DNA from: Luteitalea sp. TBR-22
GTDB lineage: Bacteria; Acidobacteriota; Vicinamibacteria; Vicinamibacterales; Vicinamibacteraceae
Assembly (NCBI RefSeq): GCF_016865485.1
Contig: NZ_AP024452.1
Location: 6,404,985-6,468,984 of the forward strand
Length of the DNA: 64,000 bases
Reading direction: 5' to 3'
Part shown: positions 63,779 to 64,000 of the stretch, piece after piece
Layout: every line of letters begins with the position of its first letter
Position numbering within the stretch: the stretch's first letter is position 1
Program-made: the position numbers and the translations under genes
The notes under the pieces: generated by a model
Seen by the model: only the letters and a program-made list of their open reading frames with translations
The model's database searches: none
Told to the model about the DNA's origin: nothing

Positions 63779-64000
63779 AAATGAGCTTTCGCCTGGCAGT
63801 CCGGCGCCCGACCGCGGAAATTCCGGGCCCGGTCAGGTAAGCGAAGAGCAAAACAAGGCAAATTCTTCCGTTTTCAGCGGTTTTCGCCCGGTCACACGCG
63901 CGTCACATCTCGGCAATCCCAAGCGAAAGTGGCACCCTGATCCTCGGGGACGGGGCATTGCCGACGCATCCGACGATCCCAGGACGGTCCACACATTCGC

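Larger units (their letters stand above)
63434..64000. other. Probable origin of replication / dnaA upstream region
   Basis: No gene is evident in these 567 bases. They hold three DnaA-box-like 9-mers, a run of A/T-richer sequence at about 63840-63890 that could unwind (CAAAACAAGGCAAATTCTTC, then CGTTTTCAGCGG), and an extended -10-like promoter. The position beside rpmH fits an oriC/dnaA region. Nothing diagnostic of dnaA itself is inside the window. Confidence 0.7.

Overview
The window is a high-GC (roughly two-thirds G+C), densely packed bacterial chromosome segment. Gene content, pervasive GTGA/ATGA/TGATG start-stop overlaps and the abundant GTAG-headed palindromic repeats suggest an Acidobacteriota member, perhaps Vicinamibacteria (Luteitalea-like). 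The taxonomic call is inference, since there is no rRNA gene here. The right end is the classical origin-proximal block (parB-parA-parS-rsmG-mnmG-mnmE-khpB-yidC-yidD-rnpA-rpmH, then DnaA-box-like sites), so dnaA probably lies just beyond base 64000.

Layout. 1-21.8 kb: a minus-strand exopolysaccharide (EPS) locus. Its export half is an UpxY/NusG-like antiterminator, Wza, an outer-membrane barrel, a GumC/Wzz-type chain-length protein and a BY-kinase (16.6-21.8 kb). Its synthesis half runs from a degenerate GGDEF-like protein and a sugar-phosphate transferase to the left edge: two left-handed beta-helix acyltransferases, two DegT aminotransferases, a Gfo/Idh/MocA oxidoreductase, two polysaccharide-deacetylase-like proteins, GT2, GT4, an asparagine-synthase-like enzyme, a toroid protein of unknown function and two FemAB-like proteins. 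The synthesis half carries a candidate sigma-54 promoter at its head. 22-28.9 kb: a beta-lactamase-like hydrolase coupled to a GAF-GAF-SpoIIE phosphatase, a FabZ-like dehydratase, a REP-associated tyrosine transposase (RAYT) bracketed by REP palindromes, a CsgG-like protein and a hybrid histidine kinase. 28.8-31.7 kb: a FliA-like sigma factor with a perfect sigma-54 promoter, a histidine-kinase DHp-only small protein and an NtrC-type regulator. 31.8-42.7 kb: a repetitive basic protein, a PIN toxin-antitoxin pair plus Dabb protein, dusB, a SurA-like isomerase, mfd, an ACT protein and a Tat-exported amidohydrolase. 43-46.5 kb: rfaE2, the Wzt/Wzm exporter and a PP2C phosphatase. 46.6-52.7 kb: F-type ATPase subunits epsilon, beta, gamma, alpha, delta, b and b', without a and c. 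52.9-53.9 kb: selD, which reads through an in-frame UGA followed by a strong SECIS-like hairpin. 54-64 kb: the origin-proximal block.

The most notable themes are: (i) a REP/RAYT system whose palindromes fill intergenic space and also sit in frame inside coding genes (histidine kinase, mfd, beta-lactamase, a repetitive protein); (ii) a selenocysteine-containing SelD; and (iii) a compact sigma-54 -> FliA-like sigma regulatory island with an orphan phosphotransfer-like domain.
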